In this document: one piece after another, positions 25,996-35,486 of the stretch
How the letters are laid out: every line of letters starts with the position of its first letter
How positions within the stretch are numbered: position 1 is the first letter of the stretch
Assembly: GCA_022841625.1 (NCBI GenBank)
Contig: JALHRD010000020.1
Span: 39,735 to 103,734 of the forward strand
DNA: 64,000 bases
Direction of reading: 5' to 3'
Origin: Xanthobacteraceae bacterium
GTDB lineage: Bacteria > Pseudomonadota > Alphaproteobacteria > Rhizobiales > Xanthobacteraceae
The notes under the pieces: model-generated
Told to the model about the DNA's origin: nothing
Database searches by the model: none
The model's input: the letters and a program-made list of their open reading frames with translations, nothing else
Program-made: the position numbers and the translations under genes

Positions 25996-26958
25996 TCAAG
26001 CGGGCTGGTCCGGGGCCTGCCGGACACCGACTTTATCGAGCGCCTGCTTGACAAACCGGGTGTCGATCAGTTGTTCGAAATTGACGCGCGGGAGATCGGC
26101 GTGCAGCGCGTAGAACAGGTCGAGTTGGGATTGCCAGTGCGCGTGGCTGAGTTCGCCGTTCACCGCAAACCCATTGGCGTCGCGTTCTTGTTCCCAAATG
26201 CCCCTGATCTGTTCCTCCGGCACCGACACCTTGACATATTGCCGATAAGTGGCGCGAAAAGCCGTGAAATCGTCGTGTAGCGCCCGCGAGGCGAGAATCA
26301 TTCCCTTGGCGAGCCGCGCCAGATGTTGAGGATGTGAATCGACGTATTCTTGCCGCGTCGCCAGCACCCCATGGGGTTGCGTTGGCACCAGCCGTTTCAG
26401 CTCTGCGAATCCCAGCAGGGTGTGTAGTGAATTGGTAGCATCAAGCGATAGGGCGATTGCTTCTTCGACCCGCAGGAGCGCCGCGTCCACGCTGCCGTCC
26501 AGCAACGCAGCGATCCGCTCCGGGGGCGGACCGGCCACGCGCCAGTCGACTTCCGCTTCGGGGATGTTGAGGCTCCGAACGATCAAGCGCGCCATGTGAT
26601 GACTGAGGGCGCCGACGCCGTCGATGGCCCAGGACGTGTTGCGCAGTTGCGCAGTGCTCTTGATGGGTGCCTGAGCCACCAGGTTCTGTGCCAGCGCCCG
26701 CGCCATGGAAACGATGATGCGCGCCGGATGTCCCTCGGAACGGTATTTGATGACAGGGCCCAGTCCGCCGTATGAGGCATCGACGGTGCCATCCATTACC
26801 GACTGAATGGCGGCAATTCCGCCGCGCACGGGCATCCAGGTGACATCCAGTCCTTCGTCATACCAAAATCCCAGATGGGTCGCCGCAGCGCAGGCTAGGT
26901 CGTCGACTCCAAACGTGGGGCCGGAGCCAGCCGCAAGACGAATGGATAGGCGCTGCAT
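25996..26958 (-). CDS. NMT1/TauA-like substrate-binding protein without signal peptide
   Basis: About 320 aa of the type II binding fold: FGVDDLACAAATHLGFWYDEGLDVTWMPVRGGIAAIQSVMDGTVDASYGG is the classic N-lobe. The ATG at 26958 follows GAGCAGG, and the protein then starts directly at the first strand (MQRLSIRLAAG) with no signal peptide. Extending upstream would run into the preceding gene and still give no signal. No permease or ATPase is adjacent. It may be a cytoplasmic ligand-binding or thiamine-precursor-synthase-like protein rather than a transporter component. Confidence 0.72.
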   Translation of the reverse strand: MQRLSIRLAAGSGPTFGVDDLACAAATHLGFWYDEGLDVTWMPVRGGIAAIQSVMDGTVDASYGGLGPVIKYRSEGHPARIIVSMARALAQNLVAQAPIKSTAQLRNTSWAIDGVGALSHHMARLIVRSLNIPEAEVDWRVAGPPPERIAALLDGSVDAALLRVEEAIALSLDATNSLHTLLGFAELKRLVPTQPHGVLATRQEYVDSHPQHLARLAKGMILASRALHDDFTAFRATYRQYVKVSVPEEQIRGIWEQERDANGFAVNGELSHAHWQSQLDLFYALHADLPRVNFEQLIDTRFVKQALDKVGVRQAPDQPA

Positions 26959-27040
26959 CGCTGAGACCTGCTCGTTGCCTTGCCGAAGGTAATTTTCCGG
27001 TTGCTGGGTCGCCGCTTGCCGCGGCTCATGCCGCCGGTAG

Positions 27041-28024
27041 CTATTGCGGTTCGATCCCCGCCGCCTGCACCGCATCGGCAAAGTTCTGTTGATCGGTCTT
27101 GAAGACGGCGGCAACTTCGTCGCGAGACATGCCGCCGGGAACGATACCGAGGTTCACCAGCTTTTTTGTCACATCCGGCATTTTCGTCAGGCTCGCGATC
27201 TCCGTGCGCAGTCTTGCGGCGATACCGTCGGACAGACCGTTGGGCGCAAAAAAACCGTTCCACGAAGCAAACACCAAACCGGGAATCGTTTCCGAGATCG
27301 TCGGCAGGTCCGGAGCCGCGGCAATTCTCTGCGCGGTGCCGACCGCAAGCAATCTGATGTTTTCGTGGTTGGCATGCTGCAACAGCACCGACGTATTGCC
27401 GAAATAGAAATCGACGTTACCTGCCATCAGGTCGGTGACCGCCTGGGGTTCGCCCCGCGATGGCACCATGACCAAGTCAATTCCCGCGCGCTTGAACAGC
27501 AACACAGGTCCGAGGTGGCTGATGTTGTTCGCCCCTGCGATCGCGAAGTTGAGCTTGCCCGGGTTTTTCTTGGCATAGGCGATGAATTCCGGCAGCGTTG
27601 TTACCGGCAGCGATCGCTTGATCGCGATAACCTGCGTTCCGGTGCCGACATTGGTGATCGGCGTCAGGACCTTGCGCGGATCAAAATTAAGCTTCTGCAC
27701 CAGCGGCGTCAGCAGCACCATCGAATTTGGCGCAAACAGCAGCGTGTGGCCATCCGCCGCGGCAGTGGCGACCAGATTGCTCGCAACGGCGCCCCCGGCG
27801 CTCGGCCGATTGTCGACGACAAACGGCTGCTTCAGCCGGCCGGTGAGATGATCGGCCGCAAGGCGGGCCATCAGGTCGGTGTTGCCGCCGGCTGCGGTTG
27901 GGACAACGATCGAAACTTGCCGCGTCGGCCAGTCATCGGTCTGCGCGTAGGCTGCCCCTGCGATAGCGACGATAGCGACAGCGGAAACTCCGGCTCGCGT
28001 CAACAGCGTCATGCCCCGTGTCAT
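27041..28024 (-). CDS. TctC/Bug-family tricarboxylate-type binding protein
   Basis: The 327-aa exported protein (LLTRAGVSAVAIVAIAGAAYAQ) has TctC/Bug landmarks: WPTRQVSIVVPTAAGGNTDLMARL, VVDNRPSAGGAVASNLVATAAADGHTLLF and FAPNGLSD. These receptors bind carboxylates, nicotinate or related acids. TctA and TctB permease genes are absent nearby. Its position downstream of a maleamate-amidase-like gene suggests a pyridine carboxylate or dicarboxylate ligand, which is inference. Confidence 0.86.
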   Translation of the reverse strand: MTRGMTLLTRAGVSAVAIVAIAGAAYAQTDDWPTRQVSIVVPTAAGGNTDLMARLAADHLTGRLKQPFVVDNRPSAGGAVASNLVATAAADGHTLLFAPNSMVLLTPLVQKLNFDPRKVLTPITNVGTGTQVIAIKRSLPVTTLPEFIAYAKKNPGKLNFAIAGANNISHLGPVLLFKRAGIDLVMVPSRGEPQAVTDLMAGNVDFYFGNTSVLLQHANHENIRLLAVGTAQRIAAAPDLPTISETIPGLVFASWNGFFAPNGLSDGIAARLRTEIASLTKMPDVTKKLVNLGIVPGGMSRDEVAAVFKTDQQNFADAVQAAGIEPQ

Positions 28025-28062
28025 GGCGTTTCACCCATTCTCGTGGTTCCAGCGGACTGCGT

Positions 28063-28695
28063 CTATGTTGCCGTGTGGCGCGCGATGTAGGCGATGGCTT
28101 CGTCTTCGTGCACGACGTCACCGTATTTGGCATTCATGTCGAACAGGTTAGCTTGATGCGGCGCCGCGTGTCGATCGCCGCAGGCTTCCTCAACAATGAT
28201 CGGGATGAAGCCATGCGAACAGGCATCGACGCAAGTCGCGCGCACGCAGCCGCTGGTTGTAAGACCGGTGATGATGAGGGTGTCGGTACCCCAGGCCACC
28301 AGCGTCGAAGCCAGCGAGGTCCCAAAGAATGCGCTTGGATACTGCTTGGAGATCACCAACTCGTCGTCGCGCACGTCCATTCCCGACGGCCAGCGCCCAA
28401 GTGGGCTGCCCGCGACAAAGGCGCGCAGCGGCTTGGCCTTCTGGAAGAACCGTCCGCCATTGAGTGCGTCGCGATGATAGACGACGTTAGTATAGATGAC
28501 TGGGACGCTCGCTGTTCGCGCCGCATTGCGTATCCGCAGGGCGGACTCAAGCGTCTTCTCGACGTTGGCAAATAATTCGCACGAGCGATCGAAATACGCC
28601 TGGACAAAATCGACGAGAATGAGCGCCGGGCGGCGGCCAAACCCGAGCTTGTGCTCGTAGACACCTTTGTAGTTCGCATGCAGGTCGTCGTTCAT
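28063..28695 (-). CDS. Isochorismatase-fold amidohydrolase (maleamate / N-carbamoylsarcosine amidase-like)
   Basis: A 210-aa cysteine hydrolase with the triad Asp29 (ILVDFVQAYF), Lys117 (VISKQYPSAFFGT) and Cys150 (TGLTTSGCVRATCVDA). The Lys-to-Cys spacing of 33 equals that of N-carbamoylsarcosine amidase. Such enzymes include maleamate amidohydrolase (NicF). The divergently encoded maleate-isomerase-like protein and adjacent flavin monooxygenase favour a maleamate-to-maleate step, while nearby hydantoinase genes keep N-carbamoyl substrates possible. Confidence 0.82.
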   Translation of the reverse strand: MNDDLHANYKGVYEHKLGFGRRPALILVDFVQAYFDRSCELFANVEKTLESALRIRNAARTASVPVIYTNVVYHRDALNGGRFFQKAKPLRAFVAGSPLGRWPSGMDVRDDELVISKQYPSAFFGTSLASTLVAWGTDTLIITGLTTSGCVRATCVDACSHGFIPIIVEEACGDRHAAPHQANLFDMNAKYGDVVHEDEAIAYIARHTAT

Positions 28696-28720
28696 GCTTC
28701 CCGCGCTTTAGCGATTGCGC

Positions 28721-29917
28721 CTATTGAACCGACTCGACTTCCCGCAATGAAGCTATCATTGACGAGCGCATCAAGTAGTCGCGGTGTTTGACGGGGTCTT
28801 CGGCGGTCGCGCGAACCCGATCGTAGAACGCCTGCCGTTTTTCAGGATCGCGCTCGCTTAAATCGATGCGGTTGCGTAGCGCTTGGGCTTGCACGGTATC
28901 GATCGCGACCTTGCGCCGTTGCCGTTCATAGCGGGCCAGGAGGGATGGGTTGGCGCCGCGCAGCACAGCGACAAGCTTTTCGCTGAGATTTGCGGCATCG
29001 TGGATTCCGCCGTTCATGCCCATGCCGCCCAACGGATTGTTGACGTGCGCGGCATCGCCGGCAAGCAGAATCCGACCGAAAACGTACCGGTCGGCGACGC
29101 GCTCATGGACTCTATAGGCGGTCTTGTGCACGACCTCGTAGCGCTTTGGAGACGCGAGCACTGACTGCAATCGCCGCTGGATCTGTGCGTCGGCCATCAT
29201 TGCGGCATCGGTTTCGGTGGGATCGGTCGGCATCAAAACCCGCCAAAGCGACGGCGTCCGCAGCAGCACCAGCCACTCGTCGGGGTCGGCGATGTAATTT
29301 ATGTTGGCGAGATCGGTGATCGTGTCGTGGTATGGAAAGGTCGTCGACAGGGAGAGGAAAAGCTCGGGAATTGTCATTCCTTCGAATGCGATTCCGCTTT
29401 GGCTGCGGACGGTGCTCCGGGCGCCGTCCGCGCCGATCAGGTAGGTTCCGGTGAACTGCTCCATCGTGCCGTCGACGCGCTCCGCTGTCAGAACGACTTT
29501 ATCGGCGTCCTGCTTGACGGTGACGGCTCGCGCTCCGTAAATCAGCGTGGCGTCACCACACGCCTCCAATTGCGCGCGCAGCAGCTTGGCCAGTTTCCAT
29601 TGCTCGCACTGCACACGGTAGGGGAACGCGGTCTCGCCGTGCAATTCCGCCAGATCGAAAGTTGCAATGGCGCCGCTCCGCCGGTCGCGAAACTGCCAAT
29701 AACGGCAAATGAGGCCTTGCTCAATAAGCTGGGCGGTGACGCCAAGCCGCGCGAGGAAATCCAGCGTTGGCGGGTGAAACGTGGAGGCGCGCAGGTCGTC
29801 GGCAACGTCTTGCTGCGTTTCGATCAGCGTGATCGGAATTCCTTCGGCGACCAGGAAGGCGGCTGCAACCAGGCCCACAGGACCGCCCCCGACAATCAAA
29901 ACGCGATCCTGCGCCAT
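28721..29917 (-). CDS. FAD-dependent aromatic-ring monooxygenase
   Basis: A 398-aa group A flavoprotein hydroxylase: GGGPVG dinucleotide motif at residues 10-15, the DG motif in LIGADGARSTVRSQ, and the FAD/ribityl motif LAGDAAHVNNPLGGMGMNGGIHDA. It probably hydroxylates an aromatic or heteroaromatic acid using NAD(P)H. It forms an operon with the amidohydrolase and TctC-like genes. A role like NicC (6-hydroxynicotinate monooxygenase) would suit the neighbours, but there is no 2,5-dihydroxypyridine dioxygenase in the window. Confidence 0.85.
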   Translation of the reverse strand: MAQDRVLIVGGGPVGLVAAAFLVAEGIPITLIETQQDVADDLRASTFHPPTLDFLARLGVTAQLIEQGLICRYWQFRDRRSGAIATFDLAELHGETAFPYRVQCEQWKLAKLLRAQLEACGDATLIYGARAVTVKQDADKVVLTAERVDGTMEQFTGTYLIGADGARSTVRSQSGIAFEGMTIPELFLSLSTTFPYHDTITDLANINYIADPDEWLVLLRTPSLWRVLMPTDPTETDAAMMADAQIQRRLQSVLASPKRYEVVHKTAYRVHERVADRYVFGRILLAGDAAHVNNPLGGMGMNGGIHDAANLSEKLVAVLRGANPSLLARYERQRRKVAIDTVQAQALRNRIDLSERDPEKRQAFYDRVRATAEDPVKHRDYLMRSSMIASLREVESVQ

Positions 29918-30023
29918 TCAATCCAGTCCCATCTCCTGAATTCTTGTACGGATTGAGAGACCTCGTCAAACCCAAAATGACTGGACAAATCTGTCGTGCG
30001 GGCTACCGTGCGGCGGCATTGTC
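29918..30023. promoter_or_regulatory. Divergent promoter region of the catabolic island
   Basis: The 106-bp gap separates the monooxygenase operon (minus strand) from the maleate-isomerase-like operon (plus strand) and must hold both promoters. No operator could be assigned, and no regulator gene is nearby. Confidence 0.4.
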
Positions 30024-30806
30024 ATGAACCAACCGCGACATCGGTCGGCTTACAGCAGCCGCGGCAAGATTGGGCTGATCGTGCCTCCGACCAATACGGT
30101 CAACGAGGCGGAGTGGGCCCGCTTGATGCCGGACGGTGTAACATTTCACACCGTTCGCATGCCGATTCACGATCATGTGTCGAGCGAGGCGGATCGTCGC
30201 ATCCTGATCCGCGACATCGCAGCAAAGGCGGCGGAGTTGACGCCGGCCGGCGTCGATGTGGTTGCCTATGCTTGCACGGCCGGTTCGATGATTTCGCCGC
30301 CGCGGTCGCTGCCGGAGGCCGTGAGTGCGCTCGCCGGCGTGCCCATAGTCACGACCGCTTCCGCCATTGTTGAGGCTTTGCGTTTTCTCGGCGCGGCAAA
30401 GCTATCAGTCGCAACTCCCTATCACGACGCGTTGAACGCGCATGAGACGGCGTTTCTGACCGCGGCCGGGATTGAGGTTCGTTCGATCAAGGGGCTTGGC
30501 ATCGGCGCCAACGGGCCGGCCGATTATCCACTGATCGCGCGGACGCCGATCGAGGCCGTGCTTCAACATGCGAGGTCGGCGTTCGTCCATGGTTCCGACG
30601 CGCTACTGATCTCGTGTACCGATTTCCCCACATTGCCGTTGATCGATCCCCTGGAACGCGAGCTTGGCGTGCCGGTGGTCACATCCAATCAAGCGACCCT
30701 GTGGGAGGCGCTGCGGTCGATCGGTTTGATCGAGCCGATAGCACGGGGCGGAGTTTTGCTTTCAAATGGATCGTTGCGCTCAGAGTTCAGAACAGAGATT
30801 GATTGA
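30024..30806 (+). CDS. Maleate isomerase / Asp-Glu racemase-family enzyme
   Basis: The 260-aa product has the two-cysteine architecture of maleate isomerase: Cys84 in YACTAGSM and Cys198 in LISCTDFPT, with KIGLIVPPTNTVNE at the substrate-binding N-terminus. Maleate cis-trans isomerase converts maleate to fumarate, the last step of nicotinate-type pathways after maleamate hydrolysis. Arylmalonate decarboxylase is related but normally keeps only one of the cysteines. It is followed 15 nt later by an isocitrate-lyase-family gene. Confidence 0.83.
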   Translation: MNQPRHRSAYSSRGKIGLIVPPTNTVNEAEWARLMPDGVTFHTVRMPIHDHVSSEADRRILIRDIAAKAAELTPAGVDVVAYACTAGSMISPPRSLPEAVSALAGVPIVTTASAIVEALRFLGAAKLSVATPYHDALNAHETAFLTAAGIEVRSIKGLGIGANGPADYPLIARTPIEAVLQHARSAFVHGSDALLISCTDFPTLPLIDPLERELGVPVVTSNQATLWEALRSIGLIEPIARGGVLLSNGSLRSEFRTEID

Positions 30807-30821
30807 GGAGGTTGACCGCCG

Positions 30822-31688
30822 ATGGCCGATCCCAGATTTAGGCAAATGTTGCAGGCGCGTAATTTCGTTGTGGCGCCCGGCGTTTACGATCTGATCTCGG
30901 CGCTGATTGCCGACCGGATGGAGTTCCCGGCGCTTTATGTCACCGGCTACGGCGTTGTTGCCTCTTATCTCGGTCTGCCGGACGCCGGGATAGCGACCTA
31001 TCGCGACATGGTCGAACGCGTCGGGCAAATCACGGCCATGACCAAGACGCCGATCGTCGCCGACGCCGATACCGGCTATGGCGGCTTGCTTAATGTCCGC
31101 CATACCGTGCGCGGCTATGAAAAAGCTGGCGTCACCGCGATCCAATTGGAGGATCAGGAGTTCCCAAAGAAATGCGGCCATACGCCGAACCGGCGCGTGA
31201 TCCCGCTTGACGACATGCTTCTGAAAATCAAGGTCGCGTGCGACAGCCGTTCGAGCGCGGACTTTCTGGTGATCGCACGAACCGACAGCCGCACGTCGCT
31301 TGGGCTCGATGAGGCGCTCCGCCGCGCCGAGGCGTTCGCCGCGGCTGGCGCCGATGTCATCTTTGTGGAAGCGCCGGAATCCGAAACTGAAATGACGGCG
31401 ATTGCCAAGCGCATCGACGCGCCGCTCCTGGCCAATATGGTCAACGGCGGGCGGACGCCGCTTTTGTCCGCCGCGAGGCTTACGGAGATCGGCTATGCGG
31501 TGGCGATTTTCCCCGCCGCCGGTTTTCTGGCGGCCGCCGCTGCCATGGATAGCGCCTTTGGCGATATTCGCGAAAACGGCGTATCGACCGGCCGCACTCC
31601 GATGTATTCATTCGATTCGTTCAACAAGCTGATCGGCTTTCAAGACGTTTGGGATTTCGAAAAGCGGTTCGGGCCGCCCAATCCGTGA
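30822..31688 (+). CDS. Isocitrate lyase / PEP mutase superfamily C-C lyase
   Basis: A 288-aa TIM-barrel enzyme with Mg-binding DADTGYG (Asp81, Asp83) and the catalytic loop KKCGH at residues 116-120. That loop marks lyases (methylisocitrate, 2,3-dimethylmalate, oxaloacetate-type) rather than phosphonopyruvate mutases. The long N-terminal VVAPGVYDLISALIADRMEFPALYVTGYG is typical. It is downstream of the maleate-isomerase-like gene with GGAGG spacing. The specific acid cleaved cannot be told by eye. Confidence 0.86.
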   Translation: MADPRFRQMLQARNFVVAPGVYDLISALIADRMEFPALYVTGYGVVASYLGLPDAGIATYRDMVERVGQITAMTKTPIVADADTGYGGLLNVRHTVRGYEKAGVTAIQLEDQEFPKKCGHTPNRRVIPLDDMLLKIKVACDSRSSADFLVIARTDSRTSLGLDEALRRAEAFAAAGADVIFVEAPESETEMTAIAKRIDAPLLANMVNGGRTPLLSAARLTEIGYAVAIFPAAGFLAAAAAMDSAFGDIRENGVSTGRTPMYSFDSFNKLIGFQDVWDFEKRFGPPNP

Positions 31689-31695
31689 CAGAACT

Positions 31696-33408
31696 TTAGG
31701 GTTGATCCACGCCATAGATCGTGCGCGCCGCTTCGGTTGAAACATAGCCGCGTCGCACATCGGTACGAACGCGCGCATGGTCGCGCCGGCGCGGGTCGCC
31801 ATAACCGCCACCGCCGCCGGTCTGAATGATGACGCGCGCGCCGGCCTCCAGCATGGTCGTGTCCTTGAGCGCGGTCTGGCTGGTGCCGTCGGGGCGTTCG
31901 ATCCGCACATGGGCCGGTTTGGCGTCGTGTCCTCGATTGATGCCCCAGGGCGGACTCATGGTGCGTTCAAATCGAGTCTTCATCCGGCACGGCGCCAACA
32001 TCAGATAGCGGCGCTCAAGTCCGAGCCCGCCGCGAAATTCGCCATGGCCGCCGGAATCTTGACGCAGACCGAAGCCTTCGATCAGAAACGGGTAATTTGC
32101 TTCCTGCACCTCGATCGGTATCAGGCGCGTATCGCCGTGGCACATGGTGCGAAACGGCCCCGGTCCGTCGAGGCCCTGCAAAGCGCCCCAGCCGCCGAAG
32201 CCGCTATCATGGCATTGCCAGAACGAGTCGTTGTCCGGTCGGCGACCGGACAGGTGCAGCGTTGCGAAAGTTCCGTAGTGGCCGGCCGCCACCCGATCCG
32301 GCAGCGCCGGGCCGAGCGCGCGGATGACCAGATCGATCAGCGTCGGCAAGGCCGAGTTATAGGCGCTCATCGCGGCGGTTGGGCCGGCGCTCACAATGGT
32401 TCCCTCCGGCAGGATCAGCGTGAGCGGCCGAAAGGTTCCTTCATTGGCGTCGCCCTCCGGCAAGAGGAGGTAACGAAAGGCCAGACGCGCGACCGTTGCG
32501 CCGCCGCCGCTGCGGCCTGAATTCATCGGCGCGCGGGTTTCCGCCGGCAGTGCCGATAGGTCGATCGTCATGCTATCGCCGCTGACAGTCACCGTCACTT
32601 TGCAGGGCAGCGCGCCAGGATTGACGCCGTCGTCGTCGAGCATGGCCTCGGCGCTATAGGTTCCGTCGGGAATTGCGCGGATGGCGGTGCGCGCCTCGGC
32701 CTCGGACTGGTTCCAGATGATGTCGAGCGAAGCGCGGAACGTGTCGGTGCCGTAGCGCCCGATCAATTCGGCCACGCTGTCGCGGCCCATCAGGCAGCCG
32801 CCAATCTGTGAGTTGATGTCGCCCAGCATCTCCACCGGAAAGCGGGTGTTGTGCTCGATCATCCGGTAGATCTCGGGCACCGGCTCGCCGCGCGCGTAGA
32901 TCTTTACGGTCCTGAACTGGATTCCCTCCTGAAAGATGTCGGTCGAAAACTGTGACAGCGAGCCGATTTCACTGCCGCCGATATCGATCCAATGCATCAC
33001 CACGACCATGAAGCCCATCAGCGTCGGTGCGTCCGGTGCATAGATCGGCGTGTACATCGTCATGTTGTTGAGATGCTGGCCGATGGTGCCGGCATAATTG
33101 GTGATGACAATGTCGCCGGCGTGCAGGTTGTCGCGGCCATAGAGCTTGAGGCCGTCAAGCACCGCCACCCGCATCACATCGGCCACGAACACCGGCATGC
33201 CGGCGGTGCATTGGCAGATCAGGTCGCCATCGGCGTCGACGATGCCGACGGCGTAGTCCTTGTATTCGTAGATGTAGGGGCTGAACGCGGTGCGCGTGAT
33301 GTTGACGTCGACCTCGTCGGCGATCGCGACCAGCCGCCGCCGGATCACCTCCACAGTGACCGGATCGATCGCAGCGCTTGCCGTTGCGGCATCAAGGGTT
33401 GCAGTCAA
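31696..33408 (-). CDS. hyuB: Hydantoinase B / N-methylhydantoinase beta subunit
   Basis: About 570 aa of the HyuB/oxoprolinase-B family: DPVTVEVIRRRLVAIADEVDVNITRTAFSPYIYEYKDYAVGIVDADGDLICQ at the N-terminus and a C-terminal GGGGGYGDPRRRDHARVRTDVRRGYVS. With HyuA it forms an ATP-dependent hydantoinase, oxoprolinase or acetophenone-carboxylase-like enzyme. No ATG is available near the start; a TTG at 33408 has GGGGAG 7 nt upstream and overlaps the hyuA end by 17 nt, which is why it was chosen over a TTG at 33432. Confidence 0.88.
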   Translation of the reverse strand: MTATLDAATASAAIDPVTVEVIRRRLVAIADEVDVNITRTAFSPYIYEYKDYAVGIVDADGDLICQCTAGMPVFVADVMRVAVLDGLKLYGRDNLHAGDIVITNYAGTIGQHLNNMTMYTPIYAPDAPTLMGFMVVVMHWIDIGGSEIGSLSQFSTDIFQEGIQFRTVKIYARGEPVPEIYRMIEHNTRFPVEMLGDINSQIGGCLMGRDSVAELIGRYGTDTFRASLDIIWNQSEAEARTAIRAIPDGTYSAEAMLDDDGVNPGALPCKVTVTVSGDSMTIDLSALPAETRAPMNSGRSGGGATVARLAFRYLLLPEGDANEGTFRPLTLILPEGTIVSAGPTAAMSAYNSALPTLIDLVIRALGPALPDRVAAGHYGTFATLHLSGRRPDNDSFWQCHDSGFGGWGALQGLDGPGPFRTMCHGDTRLIPIEVQEANYPFLIEGFGLRQDSGGHGEFRGGLGLERRYLMLAPCRMKTRFERTMSPPWGINRGHDAKPAHVRIERPDGTSQTALKDTTMLEAGARVIIQTGGGGGYGDPRRRDHARVRTDVRRGYVSTEAARTIYGVDQP

Positions 33409-35446
33409 TGTCGATCTCCCCAATCTGGCCAATGCTGAACCGATCGCGCGGGCCGATCAATGTGCTCGACCCGTATTCGACGATCAGGGCGGGGCCGCTT
33501 GCTTTGAATCCGGGCGCGAGCTGGTAACGATCGTAAATCTGGGTTGGCAGGAAGCAATCGTCGCTGAGAAAAAACACCGGCCGGGTCTTGGTCTCCGGCG
33601 ATTTCCGTGGATCTCCCGGCCGGCCAAGCCGCGCCAGCTCCGGCCGCTTCATGTGGAGCGTGGCAATGGAGTGCAGCACCACGATCTCGACATCGACCTT
33701 GCTATTGGCGTGTCCATAGCGCCGCAGATATTCCGCATCGAAGCGCGCGCGCAGGCGCGGCGCGTCGTCGTCTTCGGCGATTGGAATTTTGATTGAATGG
33801 TGTTGGCCCTTGTAGCGCATTTCAGATTCGCGCGCGATTGTGATCGGACCTTCGCCGAACTCGCGCCGCAGCGCGGCGCGGCCCGCGGTTTCAAGCTCGG
33901 CGTAGATCGTCGTGACCTTGCTGAGGTTTTCCGGATTGAGGCGGGTCACGAAAGTTTGCGCGGTGTCGAGGCGGGGGTCGGCCAGCAACATTCCGAGCGC
34001 CGAAAAATTGCCCGGCTCGGGCGGCACCAGCACGCGCGGAATCTTGAGCGCATGGGCGAGCTCGACGCCGTGCAGCGGGCCGCCGCCGCCATAGCAGAAC
34101 AGCGCAAAGTCGCGGGGGTCGTAGCCGCGTGCGATCGACACCTTTTTGATGATCGAGGTCATGGTCAAATTGGCGATGGTCAGGACGCCACGGGCCGCGC
34201 GCGTTACCGCATCGGCGCCGGCATAGCCGAGCGGCGCGGCGATCCGCTCCATCAATACTGTGCTGCCGTGCTCGGTCGTTAGCTGCATCTCGCCGCCTAA
34301 GAAATTGTCTGCGTCGAGTCGGCCCAGCAAGAGATTGGCGTCGGTTACCGTCGGCGCGCTGCCGCCGCGGCCATAGCAGGCGGGTCCGGGCGTCGAGCCG
34401 GCGCTGCGCGGGCCGACATGCAGCCGGCGCTGTTCGTCGAGCCAGGCAATCGAGCCGCCGCCAACGCCGACCTCTAGAATGTCGATCACATTGCCCCGGA
34501 TTGGAAAGCCGGCGTCGGGACCGCCGATGTAATAGACCGACTCCACGGCATAGCGGCCGCGTTCGATCATGGCGCATTTCGACGTTGTGCCGCCCATGTC
34601 GAATGCGACCAGATTGTCGACGCCGAGCATTTGTCCATAGCTGCCGGCGCCGATGCAGCCGCCGACCGGCCCGGATTCCACCAGCGTGATCGGCTCCCGG
34701 CAGCCGCGTTCAGCCGAGATCACGCCGCCATGGGATCCCATCAGCAGAAGCGAGCCGCCGAATCCGCTCTCGCGCAAACCGGCATCGAATTCGGCGATGT
34801 ATTTGCTCACTTGCGGGCCGACATAGGCGTTTGCAGCCGCGGTTGCGGTGCGCTCGAACTCATGCCATTCGCGGGTCAGTTCGGTGCCGGTGGTGATGAA
34901 CATATCGGGCAGGAGACGGCGCAATTCGGCGGCGGCGGCTTGCTCGTGGTCGGGCGCGATATAGGAATTGAGAAAGCTGATCGCCAGCGCTTCGACGTTT
35001 TGCGCCTTCAGCGTTTCGGCAAGCGGCGCCAGTTCGGCAACGGCCAGCGGCGTGCGCGCCCGGCCCGATCCTTCGACGCGCTCGTCGACCTCAAAGCGCA
35101 ATTCGCGCGGGATCAGCGGCGCTTCGCGATGAAAGCGAAGGTTGAACGGCTGGGTGCGGTTGCCGCGGCCGATTTCGAGGATGTCGCGATAGCCCTTGGT
35201 AGTCAGCAGCGCGGTCTTGGCGCCGGCTCGTTGCAGCAGCGCATTGATGACCAGTGTGGTGCCGTGCTTGACGAAAGTGGCATCGCGCGCATTGAGCGCG
35301 GCTTTGCGGATGCAGTCGAAGATCGCATCGCCGAGCTTTGCGTAAGTCGTCGGACTCTTGGTGTAGGCGACCGCACCGGTGTCGACATCGCAAGCGACAA
35401 GATCGGTAAAGGTGCCACCGATATCGATGGCGATGACGTAGGGCAC
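33392..35446 (-). CDS. hyuA: Hydantoinase A / N-methylhydantoinase alpha subunit
   Basis: A 684-aa ASKHA-fold ATPase subunit: phosphate loop DIGGTFTDLVACDVDTG at residues 8-24, FVKHGTTLVINALLQR, FDMGGTTSKCAMIERG and GGGGPLHGVELAHALKIPRVLVPPEPG. It couples ATP to ring opening of a hydantoin or related lactam, with HyuB. Start is GTG at 35446. It sits downstream of a TctC-like gene; substrate not deducible, though ureido chemistry also occurs at 1.4-3.2 kb. Confidence 0.9.
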   Translation of the reverse strand: MPYVIAIDIGGTFTDLVACDVDTGAVAYTKSPTTYAKLGDAIFDCIRKAALNARDATFVKHGTTLVINALLQRAGAKTALLTTKGYRDILEIGRGNRTQPFNLRFHREAPLIPRELRFEVDERVEGSGRARTPLAVAELAPLAETLKAQNVEALAISFLNSYIAPDHEQAAAAELRRLLPDMFITTGTELTREWHEFERTATAAANAYVGPQVSKYIAEFDAGLRESGFGGSLLLMGSHGGVISAERGCREPITLVESGPVGGCIGAGSYGQMLGVDNLVAFDMGGTTSKCAMIERGRYAVESVYYIGGPDAGFPIRGNVIDILEVGVGGGSIAWLDEQRRLHVGPRSAGSTPGPACYGRGGSAPTVTDANLLLGRLDADNFLGGEMQLTTEHGSTVLMERIAAPLGYAGADAVTRAARGVLTIANLTMTSIIKKVSIARGYDPRDFALFCYGGGGPLHGVELAHALKIPRVLVPPEPGNFSALGMLLADPRLDTAQTFVTRLNPENLSKVTTIYAELETAGRAALRREFGEGPITIARESEMRYKGQHHSIKIPIAEDDDAPRLRARFDAEYLRRYGHANSKVDVEIVVLHSIATLHMKRPELARLGRPGDPRKSPETKTRPVFFLSDDCFLPTQIYDRYQLAPGFKASGPALIVEYGSSTLIGPRDRFSIGQIGEIDIDCNP

Positions 35447-35486
35447 GGGCTGATGCTTCCTGTTGGTTTGGCGAAGGGCGAACGCA

